NCBI RefSeq assembly: GCF_004912135.1
Contig: NZ_STGU01000003.1
Location: 124,001-188,000, forward strand
Direction: 5' to 3'
DNA length: 64,000 nucleotides
DNA from: Rhizobium rosettiformans W3
Lineage (GTDB): Bacteria; Pseudomonadota; Alphaproteobacteria; Rhizobiales; Rhizobiaceae
Made by a program: the position numbers and the translations under genes. Positions 1-10,202 of the stretch are shown here, one piece after another. Position 1 is the stretch's first letter; each line of letters starts with the position of its first letter. The notes beneath the pieces are model-generated. The model saw only the letters and a list, made by a program, of their open reading frames with translations, ran no database searches and was not told where the DNA came from.

Positions 1-2210
<2,210 letters not shown>

Positions 2211-2276
2211 TCAGCCGGAATGATGGAAAGACGCCACGAGATTCGGGTTTTCGAATCGTCGTTTAGCAGCGCTCGC

Positions 2277-2374
2277 ACCGTCCCTACGCCAGTATGAACT
2301 GGATCAGGTTCAACGGGTCACCGCGCTGCCATTTCGGCGTAGCGATATCTCAGCCCCTTGTCGGGACACCCCTG
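2277..2374 (-). promoter_or_regulatory. TPP riboswitch (THI element) upstream of thiC
   Basis: Read on the minus strand the segment contains both conserved blocks of the thiamine-pyrophosphate aptamer: GGGGCTGAGAT near 2348-2358 and GAACCTGATCCAGTT near 2298-2312. They are closed by a short GGGGTG/TACGCC-flanked stem. The P3 arm between the blocks is longer than minimal. It lies about 105 bases before the thiC start and is oriented with it. Ligand binding is expected to reduce thiC expression; the expression platform was not resolved. Confidence 0.95.
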
Positions 2375-2430
2375 GTGAATGCGTGAAGTGTGGTCAAAAG
2401 CGGTCCCGCTGTCAACGCGGGAGGCAACAT

Positions 2431-3516
2431 TCAGGCGCCGGCGCGCGGCACCTCGAACTGCTGGCCCGGTCGCAATCCCTTGAAGCGGTCGTTGCCGATA
2501 CCCGCTGCCGACATGGCCGTAACCAGCGCCTTTGGCGGATCGTCGATGCCTTCATTGGTCAGCTGGAAGGTGCCGAAATGGTGGCCGATGCCGAAGGATG
2601 CACCGCTCAAGCGGAAGCCTTCGATCGCCTCTTCCGGGTTCTGGTGCTGCGCCTTCATGAACCAGCGCGGCTCGTAGGCGCCGATCGGCATGATGGCGAG
2701 CCTGATGTCGCCGTGCTTGGCCTTGAGCTCGCGATAATGCTTGCCCTCGGCATAGCCGGTGTCACCGATATGGTAGATCTTGCCGCCCGGTGTCTCCAGA
2801 ACGAAGGCCGCCCAGAGCGCCATCCGGCGGTCGCCCATGCCGCGCGCCGACCAGTGGTGGCAGGGCTCGCAATGGATGATGACGTCGTTGCCGATCTTGA
2901 GCCGGTCGCCCCAGTCCATGACGTCAGCCTTCAACCGAGGCACGTCGCTGCGGATGATTGTGTCGTTGCCGAGCGGCGTGACGAGGCGCGGACTGTCGCG
3001 CTCGATGAGCCGCTTCAGGGTCGCGATGTCCAGATGGTCGTAGTGACTGTGCGTGACGATCACGATGTCGATCTTCGGCAGATCGTCGAAAGCGACACCC
3101 GGCGGATTGTTGCGCTTCGGCCCGGCAAAGGAGACGGGGCTTGCCCGTTCCGACCAGACCGGATCGGTCAGGATGTTCAGCCCCGCCGTCTGGATGAGAA
3201 GCGTCGCATGGCCGACCATGGTGACGACCAGTCGGCTCCCTTCGACACGCGGCTCCGGCCTGGTCGTGACGAAATCGGCCGCAGCCACGGCCTTTGGCCA
3301 GTCGATCTTGCCGCCGCCGAGCTGCCAGCGCAGGAGGTCGGTGAAGCCGCGGGGCTCTTCGCCGCCCGGGTTGAAGAACACCTTCCCGTCGAAATGGTCC
3401 GAAATCGGACCCGAGTAATAGCGATTGCCCGCCTGCGCTTCGCGCATGCCGAGACCTCCGATTGCGGCGGCAACGACACCGAAGCCTGACCATTTGAGAA
3501 AGCTGCGTCTGTTCAT
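2431..3516 (-). CDS. Exported MBL-fold metallohydrolase (UlaG/RomA-like)
   Basis: 361-residue metallo-beta-lactamase-fold hydrolase, probably exported through Tat. The N-terminus MNRRSFLKWSGFGVVAAA is a twin-arginine-like signal. The zinc site HSHYDH is at residues 156-161, and further ligand regions are visible (CEPCHHWSARG, HIGDTGY). The closest relatives are the NAPE-PLD/RomA-like L-ascorbate-lactonase-fold proteins, so a phosphodiesterase or lactonase reaction is possible but the substrate is unknown. It stands alone, divergent from ffh. The start is the only ATG that includes the signal sequence. Confidence 0.85.
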   Translation of the reverse strand: MNRRSFLKWSGFGVVAAAIGGLGMREAQAGNRYYSGPISDHFDGKVFFNPGGEEPRGFTDLLRWQLGGGKIDWPKAVAAADFVTTRPEPRVEGSRLVVTMVGHATLLIQTAGLNILTDPVWSERASPVSFAGPKRNNPPGVAFDDLPKIDIVIVTHSHYDHLDIATLKRLIERDSPRLVTPLGNDTIIRSDVPRLKADVMDWGDRLKIGNDVIIHCEPCHHWSARGMGDRRMALWAAFVLETPGGKIYHIGDTGYAEGKHYRELKAKHGDIRLAIMPIGAYEPRWFMKAQHQNPEEAIEGFRLSGASFGIGHHFGTFQLTNEGIDDPPKALVTAMSAAGIGNDRFKGLRPGQQFEVPRAGA

Positions 3517-3609
3517 GGCTTACCCATATGTGGTTTTGCCGGTTCTACGACAATAGGCAGCCCGCGGATCGCCGCGCATGGGCAAGCGCCCGGAAAATCG
3601 CCGCTTCGC

Positions 3610-3638
3610 TTGACTTCTCGGCGGTTTTCCTGTTTATC
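3610..3638 (+). promoter_or_regulatory. Probable sigma-70 promoter of ffh
   Basis: A TTGACT -35 box at 3610-3615, a 17-base spacer and a TTTATC -10 box at 3633-3638 lie about 185 bases before the ffh start codon. They sit in the 308-base gap between the divergent metallohydrolase and ffh. The rest of that gap shows no other recognisable element apart from the ffh ribosome-binding site AAGGAAGA just before 3825. The prediction is by eye only. Confidence 0.45.
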
Positions 3639-3824
3639 CGCCGCAATCTGCGAAGAGACGAGAACTCCGAGCCGCCGACCGGGACCCGAAAAGGTATAAA
3701 GAGATCCCGGAGGTCAACACCCGACAGCGCGTTGCGCCCTCGGGTGGTTTTTGGCTTTGAGTCTTGTTTTCCGGCCAGAGAAGACCGAGGTTTGGGTCTC
3801 CCCGAACCATGCAAGGAAGAGCCG

Positions 3825-5396
3825 ATGTTTGAGAACCTCCAGGACCGACTTGGATCCATTCTGAATGGACTGACCGGCCGTGGCGCACTGTCCGAGGCGG
3901 ATGTCTCGGCTGCTCTGCGCGAGGTCCGTCGTGCCCTTCTCGAAGCCGACGTTGCGCTCGAAGTCGTTCGTGCCTTCACTGACAAGGTCCGCGAAAAGGC
4001 TGTCGGCGCCGCCGTTCTGAAGTCGATCAAGCCCGGGCAGATGGTCGTCAAGATCGTCCATGACGAGCTGGTCGAGATGCTCGGCACCGAGGGCGTCTCC
4101 ATCGATCTCAACGCCGCCGCTCCCGTCGTCATCATGATGGTCGGTCTGCAGGGTTCGGGTAAGACGACCACCACCGGCAAGATCGCCAAGCGCCTGACGG
4201 ATCGCGAGAAGAAGAAGGTCCTGATGGCCTCCCTCGACACGCGTCGACCGGCCGCCCAGGAACAGCTTCGCCAGCTCGGCGTGCAGACCGGCATCGACAC
4301 CCTGCCGATCATCGCCGGCCAGTCGCCCACCGATATTGCATCGCGCGCTGTGCAGGCGGCGAAGCTCGGCGGTCATGACGTGGTCATCCTCGACACCGCC
4401 GGCCGCACGCATATCGACGAGCCGCTGATGATCGAGATGGCCGAGATCAAGTCTCGCGCCAAGCCGCATGAAATCCTGCTCGTCGCCGACTCGCTGACCG
4501 GTCAGGACGCCGTCAATCTCGCGCGCAATTTCGACGAACGCGTCGGCATCACCGGCCTCGTTCTGACCCGCATGGACGGCGATGGACGTGGCGGTGCCGC
4601 GCTCTCGATGCGTGCCGTCACCGGCAAGCCGATCAAGCTGATCGGTGTCGGCGAGAAGATGACGGAGCTCGACGAGTTCCATCCCCGCCGTATCGCCGAC
4701 CGTATCCTCGGCATGGGCGACATCGTCTCGCTGGTCGAGAAGGCCGCCGAAAACATCGACGCCGAAAAAGCCCGCGCCATGGCCGAGAAGATGGCCAAGG
4801 GCAAGTTCGACCTCAACGACCTCGCCGAGCAGATCAAGCAGATGCAGGCCATGGGCGGCATGGGCGGGATCATGGGCATGATGCCGGGCATGGCCGGCAT
4901 GAAGGACAAGATTTCCGCCGCCGGCCTCGACGACAAGGTCTTCAAGCGACAGCTCGCGATCATCTCCTCGATGACCCGCGCCGAGCGCGCCAATCCCGAT
5001 ATCCTGAAGCATTCCCGCAAGAAGCGCATTGCTGCCGGCTCCGGCACGGATGCTTCCGACATCAACAAGCTCCTGAAAATGCATCGCCAGATGGCCGACA
5101 TGATGAAGGCCATGGGCGGCAAGAAGGGCGGCGGCATGATGAAGCAGATGATGGGTGGTCTGGCTTCCAAGATGGGTCTCGGCGGCATGGGTGGCGGCAT
5201 GGGCATGCCTGACCTGTCGAAGATGGATCCGAAGCAGCTCGAAGCGCTCGCCAAGCAGGCGGAAGCCGCCGGTATCAAGCCGGGCGGCCTGCCCGGTCTC
5301 GGTGGCGGCGGTCTGCCGGGCCTTGGTGGACCGAAGCTTCCCGGCCTGGGCGGCGGTGGTTTCCCGGACCTTCCCGGCCTGCCGAAGAAGAAGTGA
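3825..5396 (+). CDS. ffh: Signal recognition particle protein Ffh
   Basis: GTPase of the signal recognition particle; it binds 4.5S RNA and nascent signal sequences and delivers ribosomes to FtsY at the membrane. Order of domains in 523 residues: N-domain helices, G-domain with P-loop GLQGSGKT (107-114), LDTAGR and TRMDGDGRGG, then the methionine-rich M-domain (GGIMGMMPGMAGM). The tail is a Gly/Leu/Pro-rich low-complexity repeat (GLPGLGGGG). The frame is open upstream to 3528, but the ATG at 3825 is preceded by AAGGAAGA and begins with the family-typical MFENLQDRL. Chorismate mutase follows 10 bases later. Confidence 0.97.
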   Translation: MFENLQDRLGSILNGLTGRGALSEADVSAALREVRRALLEADVALEVVRAFTDKVREKAVGAAVLKSIKPGQMVVKIVHDELVEMLGTEGVSIDLNAAAPVVIMMVGLQGSGKTTTTGKIAKRLTDREKKKVLMASLDTRRPAAQEQLRQLGVQTGIDTLPIIAGQSPTDIASRAVQAAKLGGHDVVILDTAGRTHIDEPLMIEMAEIKSRAKPHEILLVADSLTGQDAVNLARNFDERVGITGLVLTRMDGDGRGGAALSMRAVTGKPIKLIGVGEKMTELDEFHPRRIADRILGMGDIVSLVEKAAENIDAEKARAMAEKMAKGKFDLNDLAEQIKQMQAMGGMGGIMGMMPGMAGMKDKISAAGLDDKVFKRQLAIISSMTRAERANPDILKHSRKKRIAAGSGTDASDINKLLKMHRQMADMMKAMGGKKGGGMMKQMMGGLASKMGLGGMGGGMGMPDLSKMDPKQLEALAKQAEAAGIKPGGLPGLGGGGLPGLGGPKLPGLGGGGFPDLPGLPKKK

Positions 5397-5406
5397 GGGG
5401 GCGCCG

Positions 5407-5727
5407 ATGATTGATCCGTCCGTCAAGGAACAGCTGTCCGGCTATCGCCAGTCGATCGATAACATCGACGCGGCGCTGGTCCACATGCTGGCGGAACGCT
5501 TCCGCTGCACCAAGGCAGTCGGCGTGCTGAAGGCCACCCACGAATTGCCGCCCGCCGATCCGGCGCGCGAGGAATACCAGATTTCCCGCCTGCGCCGTCT
5601 GGCCCAGGATGCCAATCTGGATCCGGATTTCGCCGAGAAGTTCCTGAACTTCATCATCAAGGAAGTCATCCGGCATCATGAAGCCATTGCCGCCGAACAT
5701 GGCGGTGTCACCGAAAAGACCGCCTGA
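5407..5727 (+). CDS. Chorismate mutase (AroQ class)
   Basis: 106-residue all-helical chorismate mutase, converting chorismate to prephenate for phenylalanine and tyrosine synthesis. The pattern IDNIDAALVHMLAERF ... CTKAVGVLKA is that of the AroQ-type helix 1 with its conserved Arg/Lys contacts, and the length fits a monofunctional enzyme. It starts 10 bases after the ffh stop and sits 66 bases before rpsP, so it probably shares the ffh transcript. This placement is usual in Rhizobiaceae, where the gene has been called pheA or pheAa. Confidence 0.9.
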   Translation: MIDPSVKEQLSGYRQSIDNIDAALVHMLAERFRCTKAVGVLKATHELPPADPAREEYQISRLRRLAQDANLDPDFAEKFLNFIIKEVIRHHEAIAAEHGGVTEKTA

Positions 5728-5793
5728 CGGCGGCCTCAACAAGAACAGGGTCCGCTGCGGCGGCCCGGACTGAAAAACCTCAAGGAGTATCAC

Positions 5794-6168
5794 ATGTCCC
5801 TCAAGATTCGTCTCGCCCGCGGTGGTTCCAAGAAGCGCCCGTACTACCAGATCGTCGTTGCCGACGCCCGTTCGCCGCGTGACGGCCGTTTCCTCGATCG
5901 CGTCGGTTCCTGGAACCCGATGCTCGGCAAGGACAACGAAAAGCGCGTCGAGCTTGACGTAGACGCCATCAAGGCCTGGGTTGCCAAGGGCGCCCAGCCG
6001 ACCGACCGCGTTCTGCGCTTCATGGCAGAAGCCGGCATTGCCGAGCGCGCTGCTCGCAGCAACCCGGACAAGGCAAAGCCGGGCAAAAAGGCTCAGGAGC
6101 GCGCTGCCGAGAAGGCTCAGAAGGCCGCCGACGCTGCTGCCGCCGCTTCGGAAGCAGCCGCAGAATAA
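5794..6168 (+). CDS. rpsP: 30S ribosomal protein S16
   Basis: Small-subunit ribosomal protein, starting [21 protein letters not shown] with the conserved [13 protein letters not shown] block. At 124 residues it is longer than the roughly 80-residue E. coli form because of an Ala/Lys/Glu-rich C-terminal tail (about residues 90-124), a common alphaproteobacterial extension. A good ribosome-binding site (AAGGAG) lies 8 bases upstream. It is the first gene of the classical rpsP-rimM-trmD-rplS set, but a strong terminator follows it. Confidence 0.98.
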   Translation: MSLKIRLARGGSKKRPYYQIVVADARSPRDGRFLDRVGSWNPMLGKDNEKRVELDVDAIKAWVAKGAQPTDRVLRFMAEAGIAERAARSNPDKAKPGKKAQERAAEKAQKAADAAAAASEAAAE

Positions 6169-6189
6169 TCGGCATTTAGCCGTTTCCAG

Positions 6190-6221
6190 CGGGCGGTGGG
6201 TCACCCCACCGCCCGTTTTTG
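6190..6221 (+). terminator. Rho-independent terminator/attenuator after rpsP
   Basis: A 10-bp inverted repeat GGGCGGTGGG/CCCACCGCCC (6191-6200 with 6205-6214) is followed by TTTTT and further T-rich sequence. It lies between rpsP and rimM and probably sets rpsP expression above that of the two modification genes downstream. Confidence 0.85.
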
Positions 6222-6290
6222 CGTTTTCTTTCCGGCCGCTTCCGCCTAAAAGGAAAGCCGAACCATGCATGTGCAGGATAGTTCCGACCC

Positions 6291-6869
6291 ATGAGCAAGC
6301 TTGAAAACCCGATACTGATGGCCGTGATCGGTGCAGCCCAGGGGCTGCGGGGCGAGGTGCGGGTCAAGACCTTTACCGAGGATCCGCTGGGTCTCGGCGA
6401 CTACGGGTTCCTGTATGCAGCCGACGGCCGCAAGTTCGAGATCCTGGAGATCCGCGACGGCAAGACGGTCGCCATCGTCCGCTTCCGTGGCATCAATGAT
6501 CGCAATGCCGCCGAAGCCCTGAACGGGACCGAGCTTTTCGTCGACCGCGACGCGCTGCCGGATGACGATCTCGACGAAGACGAATTCTACTATGCCGACC
6601 TCGAAGGCCTCGAGGTCTATGACGCCGAGAACAATCACTATGGCGCCGTCACCGCCGTCTATGATTTCGGCGCGGGTGACCTCTTGGAGCTCAAGGGTCC
6701 GGGCAAGCGCCCCGTGCTCATCCCCTTCTCCGAAGCTGCTGTCCTCGAAATCGACCTCGAAGGCGGCCGTCTGCTCGTTGATCCGATCGCTGCCGGACTG
6801 AAGGATGACGGGGAAGAGAAGCCCTATGGCAATGCCGGCGGAAAGCCCCGGCCGAACAACGGTCGCTGA
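6291..6869 (+). CDS. rimM: Ribosome maturation factor RimM
   Basis: Assembly factor for the 30S head that binds S19 and is needed for efficient 16S processing. The 192 residues show the N-terminal RimM barrel ([20 protein letters not shown], about 8-27) and a C-terminal PRC-barrel ([11 protein letters not shown] ... [13 protein letters not shown] ... PVLIPF). It is followed after only 6 bases by trmD, with which it is surely co-transcribed. The last 20 residues are a hydrophilic tail of no clear function. Confidence 0.97.
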   Translation: MSKLENPILMAVIGAAQGLRGEVRVKTFTEDPLGLGDYGFLYAADGRKFEILEIRDGKTVAIVRFRGINDRNAAEALNGTELFVDRDALPDDDLDEDEFYYADLEGLEVYDAENNHYGAVTAVYDFGAGDLLELKGPGKRPVLIPFSEAAVLEIDLEGGRLLVDPIAAGLKDDGEEKPYGNAGGKPRPNNGR

Positions 6870-6875
6870 GAACCC

Positions 6876-7568
6876 ATGGCCTTCAAGGCGTCCATTCTGA
6901 CACTCTATCCCGACATGTTCCCAGGACATCTTGGCCTGGCGCTGGCCGGGCGTGCGCTCGAACGGGGCGATTGGGATCTGGAGGCCGTTCAGATCCGCGA
7001 CTTCGCTGAGGACAAGCACCGCAGCGTCGACGATACGCCATCTGGGGGTGGTGCCGGCATGGTGTTGCGGCCGGATGTGCTCGCACGTGCAATCGATTCC
7101 ATAGCCGACGATGGAAGGCCGCGCCTCCTGATGAGCCCTCGCGGCCGCCCGCTGACCCAGGAGCGCGTCAGGGAACTGGCTGCCGGCGAGGGGGTAGTGA
7201 TTGTGTGCGGCCGCTTCGAAGGCGTCGACCAGCGGGTGATCGATGGCCGTGAGCTCGAGGAAGTCTCCATCGGTGACTATATTCTCTCCGGCGGCGAGCC
7301 GGCGGCGCTGACCTTGCTCGACGCGGTCGTGCGGATCCTGCCGGGCGTCATGGGAAATCAACTCTCCGGCGTGCATGAAAGCTTCGAAGGCGGGCTTCTC
7401 GAACACCCGCAATACACCCGCCCGCAGGTCTTCGAGGGGCAGGAGATCCCCGCCGTCCTCACCTCCGGCAATCACGCGGCAATCGAAAAGTGGCGCCACG
7501 AGCAGGCTGTTTCGCTGACCCGCGAGCGCCGTCCGGACCTGCTGCGGGATCAGCCGGTGAAGAAATAA
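6876..7568 (+). CDS. trmD: tRNA (guanine-N1-)-methyltransferase TrmD
   Basis: Uses S-adenosylmethionine to make m1G37 in tRNAs that read CNN codons, preventing +1 frameshifting. The 230 residues contain the SPOUT trefoil-knot blocks: [23 protein letters not shown] and the knot sequence [20 protein letters not shown]. The length is near the family norm of about 240. The last 19 bases overlap the 3' end of the convergent TauE-type gene on the other strand. Confidence 0.97.
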   Translation: MAFKASILTLYPDMFPGHLGLALAGRALERGDWDLEAVQIRDFAEDKHRSVDDTPSGGGAGMVLRPDVLARAIDSIADDGRPRLLMSPRGRPLTQERVRELAAGEGVVIVCGRFEGVDQRVIDGRELEEVSIGDYILSGGEPAALTLLDAVVRILPGVMGNQLSGVHESFEGGLLEHPQYTRPQVFEGQEIPAVLTSGNHAAIEKWRHEQAVSLTRERRPDLLRDQPVKK

Positions 7569-8296
7569 TAGGCGGCGAGGCCCAGTCCGGCCGCCACGAC
7601 CATCCAGCGCAGCACGTTCTGCGGCACCTTCTTGGCCATTGCGACGCCTGCATAACCGCCGATCGCCACGGCCGGGATCATGATCACCGCATGCAGCCAG
7701 GAGAGTGCACCGGCGCTTGCGAAGATCACGATGGCGACGGCGGCGATGACGATCGACAGGAAGTTCTTCAGCGCGTTCAGCCGGTGATAATCGCCACCGC
7801 TCGCAAGGCCCAGCGAGGCGAGCATCATGATGCCCATGCCGGCGCCGAAGAAGCCGCCATAGAAGGACGTGACGGCCTGCATCGCCAGACCAAGCGGGCT
7901 CGCCGGATGGCTCTCGCCCTTGGCCTTGGGCCTCAGCTTCGGACCGGCGGCAAAAATCGCCGTTGCGCCCAGCAGAAGCCACGGGACCATGGAGCGGAAG
8001 GCCGGGTTCGACAGCGAGATGAGGAAGAGCGAACCGCCAACGGCTCCGACGGCCGAAACGATGCCGAGCACGATCGCGCCGCGCTTCATCTCCTTCAGCT
8101 CCGTGCGGTAGGCCAGCGTGGAGGTGATGTAACCGGGAAACTGCGTGACGGAGGAGGTTGCGTTGGCGCTGATCGGGGGAAGCCCTGCGAGTGTCAGGGC
8201 GCCGAAGGTCAGGAACGTCCCACCGCCCGCAATGGCATTCACCGCTCCCGAAAGAAAGCCGGATGCAAAAAGCAGAAAAATCATTGCGATGGTCAT
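7550..8296 (-). CDS. TauE/SafE-family membrane transporter
   Basis: 248-residue integral membrane protein of the sulfite exporter TauE/SafE family (DUF81), probably an exporter of sulfur-containing or other small anions; the substrate cannot be read from sequence. The N-terminal signature [21 protein letters not shown] and the second half-repeat [20 protein letters not shown] (about 133-152) are the family hallmarks. About eight hydrophobic segments are visible. It runs against trmD and overlaps it by 19 bases, sitting between trmD and rplS. Confidence 0.9.
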   Translation of the reverse strand: MTIAMIFLLFASGFLSGAVNAIAGGGTFLTFGALTLAGLPPISANATSSVTQFPGYITSTLAYRTELKEMKRGAIVLGIVSAVGAVGGSLFLISLSNPAFRSMVPWLLLGATAIFAAGPKLRPKAKGESHPASPLGLAMQAVTSFYGGFFGAGMGIMMLASLGLASGGDYHRLNALKNFLSIVIAAVAIVIFASAGALSWLHAVIMIPAVAIGGYAGVAMAKKVPQNVLRWMVVAAGLGLAAYYFFTG

Positions 8297-8572
8297 GCGT
8301 CACTCCTCCCGAATGTCGAGGCGAAGTCTTACGGTGCGATATCCGACGCAGCAAGGCGTCCGGCGTCTCAAGCAGACGCAAAATTTGCCTCTGATGGGGT
8401 GACAAGTCTGCCGTCTTGGTGTAATGGCCCCCTCGGAAATGGGCGTTTTGCCCGTCTGCCACAACAAAGAACTGCGAATTCGCTCCGGCCCGTCAGGGTC
8501 AAAATCCCAAGGCTTCGGACCAAGGGATCATCGTTGAGCGCTCTGGCTGTTTCAGAAGAACCGAGGTTAGAC

Positions 8573-9109
8573 ATGAACATCATTCAGCAGCTGGAAGCCG
8601 AACAGGCCGCCAAGATCGAAGCCAAGCGCAAGCTTCCGGAATTCTCCCCGGGCGACACGCTCCGCGTCAACGTGACCGTCAAGGAAGGCAACCGTACCCG
8701 CGTACAGGCCTATGAAGGCGTTTGCATCGCTCGTTCGGGCGCTGGCATCAACGAGAGCTTCACCGTTCGCAAGATCTCCTACGGCGAAGGCGTCGAGCGC
8801 GTATTCCCGGTCTACTCGCCGCTCGTCGAAAGCGTCGAAATCGTCCGCCGCGGTAAGGTCCGTCGCGCCAAGCTCTACTACCTGCGCGACCGTCGCGGTA
8901 AGTCGGCTCGTATCGTCGAAAACACCGGCACCCGCGCCCGCAAGCTCAACGACGCCGAGCGCGCCGCTGTTGCCGAGGAAAAGGCACGTCTGGAAGCCGA
9001 AAAGGTTGCAGCAGCACAGGCTCTGGCCGCTGAAAAGGCTGCAGCCGAGGCCGCTGAAAAGGCCGCTGCTGCTGAAGCCGCTGCCGCTGGCAACGCTTCT
9101 GCCGAATAA
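8573..9109 (+). CDS. rplS: 50S ribosomal protein L19
   Basis: Large-subunit protein at the 30S-50S interface. The core [24 protein letters not shown] start and the blocks [31 protein letters not shown] and [18 protein letters not shown] are diagnostic. The 178 residues include an Ala/Glu/Lys-rich tail (about 120-178) beyond the E. coli length of 115. The frame is open far upstream, but the ATG at 8573 is fixed by homology at MNIIQQLE. It has its own 276-base 5' region with small hairpins (for example GGGCGTTTTGCCC near 8442) and a terminator, so it is expressed independently of trmD. Confidence 0.97.
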   Translation: MNIIQQLEAEQAAKIEAKRKLPEFSPGDTLRVNVTVKEGNRTRVQAYEGVCIARSGAGINESFTVRKISYGEGVERVFPVYSPLVESVEIVRRGKVRRAKLYYLRDRRGKSARIVENTGTRARKLNDAERAAVAEEKARLEAEKVAAAQALAAEKAAAEAAEKAAAAEAAAAGNASAE

Positions 9110-9133
9110 GCAGACACGATTTTGCATTGATCA

Positions 9134-9161
9134 AAGGCTCCGGTTTCCGGAGCCTTTTTTC
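9134..9161 (+). terminator. Rho-independent terminator of rplS
   Basis: AAGGCTCCGG, a short TT loop and CCGGAGCC followed by six T residues form a classic intrinsic terminator 25 bases after the rplS stop. Confidence 0.9.
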
Positions 9162-9190
9162 GTTGAGGCGTTCAGCAACTGCTTGGCAGA

Positions 9191-10021
9191 TCAGAGGCTG
9201 ACGCTGATCGCCCCGCCCGCGACGACCACGCAGGCGAGAAGTCGCCGGACGGTCAGCGGCTCGCCCAGCATCAGCGCACCGATGAGTACGGCGAAGACCA
9301 CGCTGGTTTCGCGCACTGCCGTGACCAGGCCCGCCGGCGCATAGGCATAGGCCACGACCACCAGCCCATAGGCGAGCATGGCGACCACGCCGCCACCGGC
9401 AGCCTTCCAGGTGAGCGGTGACTGCAGGTCAATAGCAAGACCTCTGCGCGTAACCCCAAAGGCGAAGGTGATCATGATGCCGAAGAGAAATAGCACCCAG
9501 AGCGCATAGGCGACCGGGAGCTCGACGAGCTTCACTCCGCGCGAGTCCACCGTCGAATAGCAGGCGATGATGAGACCGGTCGTCAGGGCAAAGAGGATCG
9601 ACGATGTCGCCGCACGGGTCTTGCCGAGCGACAAGCTCATGATGCCTGTCGCAATCAGCAGCACGCCCAGCGTCTGCCACGGCCCCAAGACCTCCCCGAA
9701 GAAGAGGAAGCCGCCCAGCGTCACCAGCAAAGGCACCGTGCCGCGCACGATCGGGTAGACCTGGCCGAGTTGACCCTGCCGATAGGCTGCGACCAGGAAC
9801 AGGCTGTAGCCGACCTGCAGGCCCGACGAGAGCAGGATGTAGGGCCAGGCGGCCGCACCGGGAACGGGAACGAGGAAGAGCAGGGGAAGCGTGATGATGC
9901 TGCCGGTCAGGCTCATCACGGTGATCGACCAGAGCCGGTCGGCCCCCGTTCGTAGGAAGGCATTCCAGCTGGCATGGAGGATCGCTGCCACGAGCGCCAG
10001 CCCAACGGCGACGGCACTCAC
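9191..10021 (-). CDS. EamA-family (DMT superfamily) transporter
   Basis: About 276 residues with ten hydrophobic segments in two EamA halves, a drug/metabolite-type exporter of unknown substrate. The first helix contains the ILHASWNAFLRTGADR signature of one EamA subgroup; the second half contains GLVTAVRETSVVFAVLIGALMLGE-type sequence. The frame is open to 10135, but that part is poor protein sequence. A GTG at 10021, preceded by AAGGCG, gives a start just before the first helix. This GTG overlaps the stop codon of a 15-codon ORF, suggesting translational coupling. Confidence 0.82.
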   Translation of the reverse strand: MSAVAVGLALVAAILHASWNAFLRTGADRLWSITVMSLTGSIITLPLLFLVPVPGAAAWPYILLSSGLQVGYSLFLVAAYRQGQLGQVYPIVRGTVPLLVTLGGFLFFGEVLGPWQTLGVLLIATGIMSLSLGKTRAATSSILFALTTGLIIACYSTVDSRGVKLVELPVAYALWVLFLFGIMITFAFGVTRRGLAIDLQSPLTWKAAGGGVVAMLAYGLVVVAYAYAPAGLVTAVRETSVVFAVLIGALMLGEPLTVRRLLACVVVAGGAISVSL

Positions 10022-10065
10022 GACCGCGCCTTGCGGTGCATGAGGAGAAATTCTCTGATGTTCAT
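10018..10065 (-). CDS. Possible 15-residue leader ORF coupled to the EamA gene
   Basis: Reads MNIREFLLMHRKARS and stops with TGA that shares bases with the GTG start of the EamA gene (GTGA overlap). No strong ribosome-binding site is visible, and the ORF is short enough to be chance. The overlap geometry is what suggests coupling. It is offered as a candidate leader peptide, not a confirmed gene. Confidence 0.25.
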   Translation of the reverse strand: MNIREFLLMHRKARS

Positions 10066-10084
10066 GGGAGACCCGCGGGCGGTA

Positions 10085-10103
10085 TGTGACAGTTTTGTGA
10101 CAG
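10085..10103. repeat. Tandem TGTGACAG repeat upstream of EamA gene
   Basis: Two exact copies of TGTGACAG (10085-10092 and 10096-10103) are spaced 11 bp centre to centre, about one helical turn. They lie 20 bases upstream of the candidate leader ORF of the EamA gene and in its probable promoter region. A tandem operator half-site is possible. Confidence 0.4.
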
Positions 10104-10145
10104 CGCGACGATAGCGGCTTCACCTGTCTTTGCAACGGGGTGGCA

Positions 10146-10178
10146 TAAAAAGATACCGCCCGCTTTGGGAGCGGGCGG
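10146..10178 (-). terminator. Rho-independent terminator of leuC
   Basis: On the minus strand CCGCCCGCT and AGCGGGCGG form a 9-bp stem with a short loop, followed by TATCTTTTT. It lies about 25 bases after the leuC stop and separates leuC from the EamA gene transcribed in the same direction. Confidence 0.85.
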
Positions 10179-10202
10179 CAGAGATAAGCTCAGTTGTCGC
10201 GC

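Noticed and set aside
5155..5396. Repetitive Gly-Leu-Pro and Met-Gly stretch at the end of ffh as a DNA repeat
   Set aside because: It is the low-complexity C-terminal tail of Ffh, common in alphaproteobacteria, not a separate repeat element.
5155..5406. N-terminal extension of chorismate mutase inside ffh
   Set aside because: The upstream in-frame codons are the alternate reading of the ffh Gly/Met-rich tail. The ATG at 5407 with homology from MIDPSVKEQL is the proper start.
6246..8462. 738-codon minus-strand frame across rimM-trmD and the TauE-type gene
   Set aside because: Its translation has no domain, and three real genes occupy the same DNA.
8297..8572. rplS leader as a known ribosomal-protein autoregulatory RNA
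   Set aside because: Small hairpins are present, but I could not match them to any described L19 leader; it is left as an unassigned 5' region.
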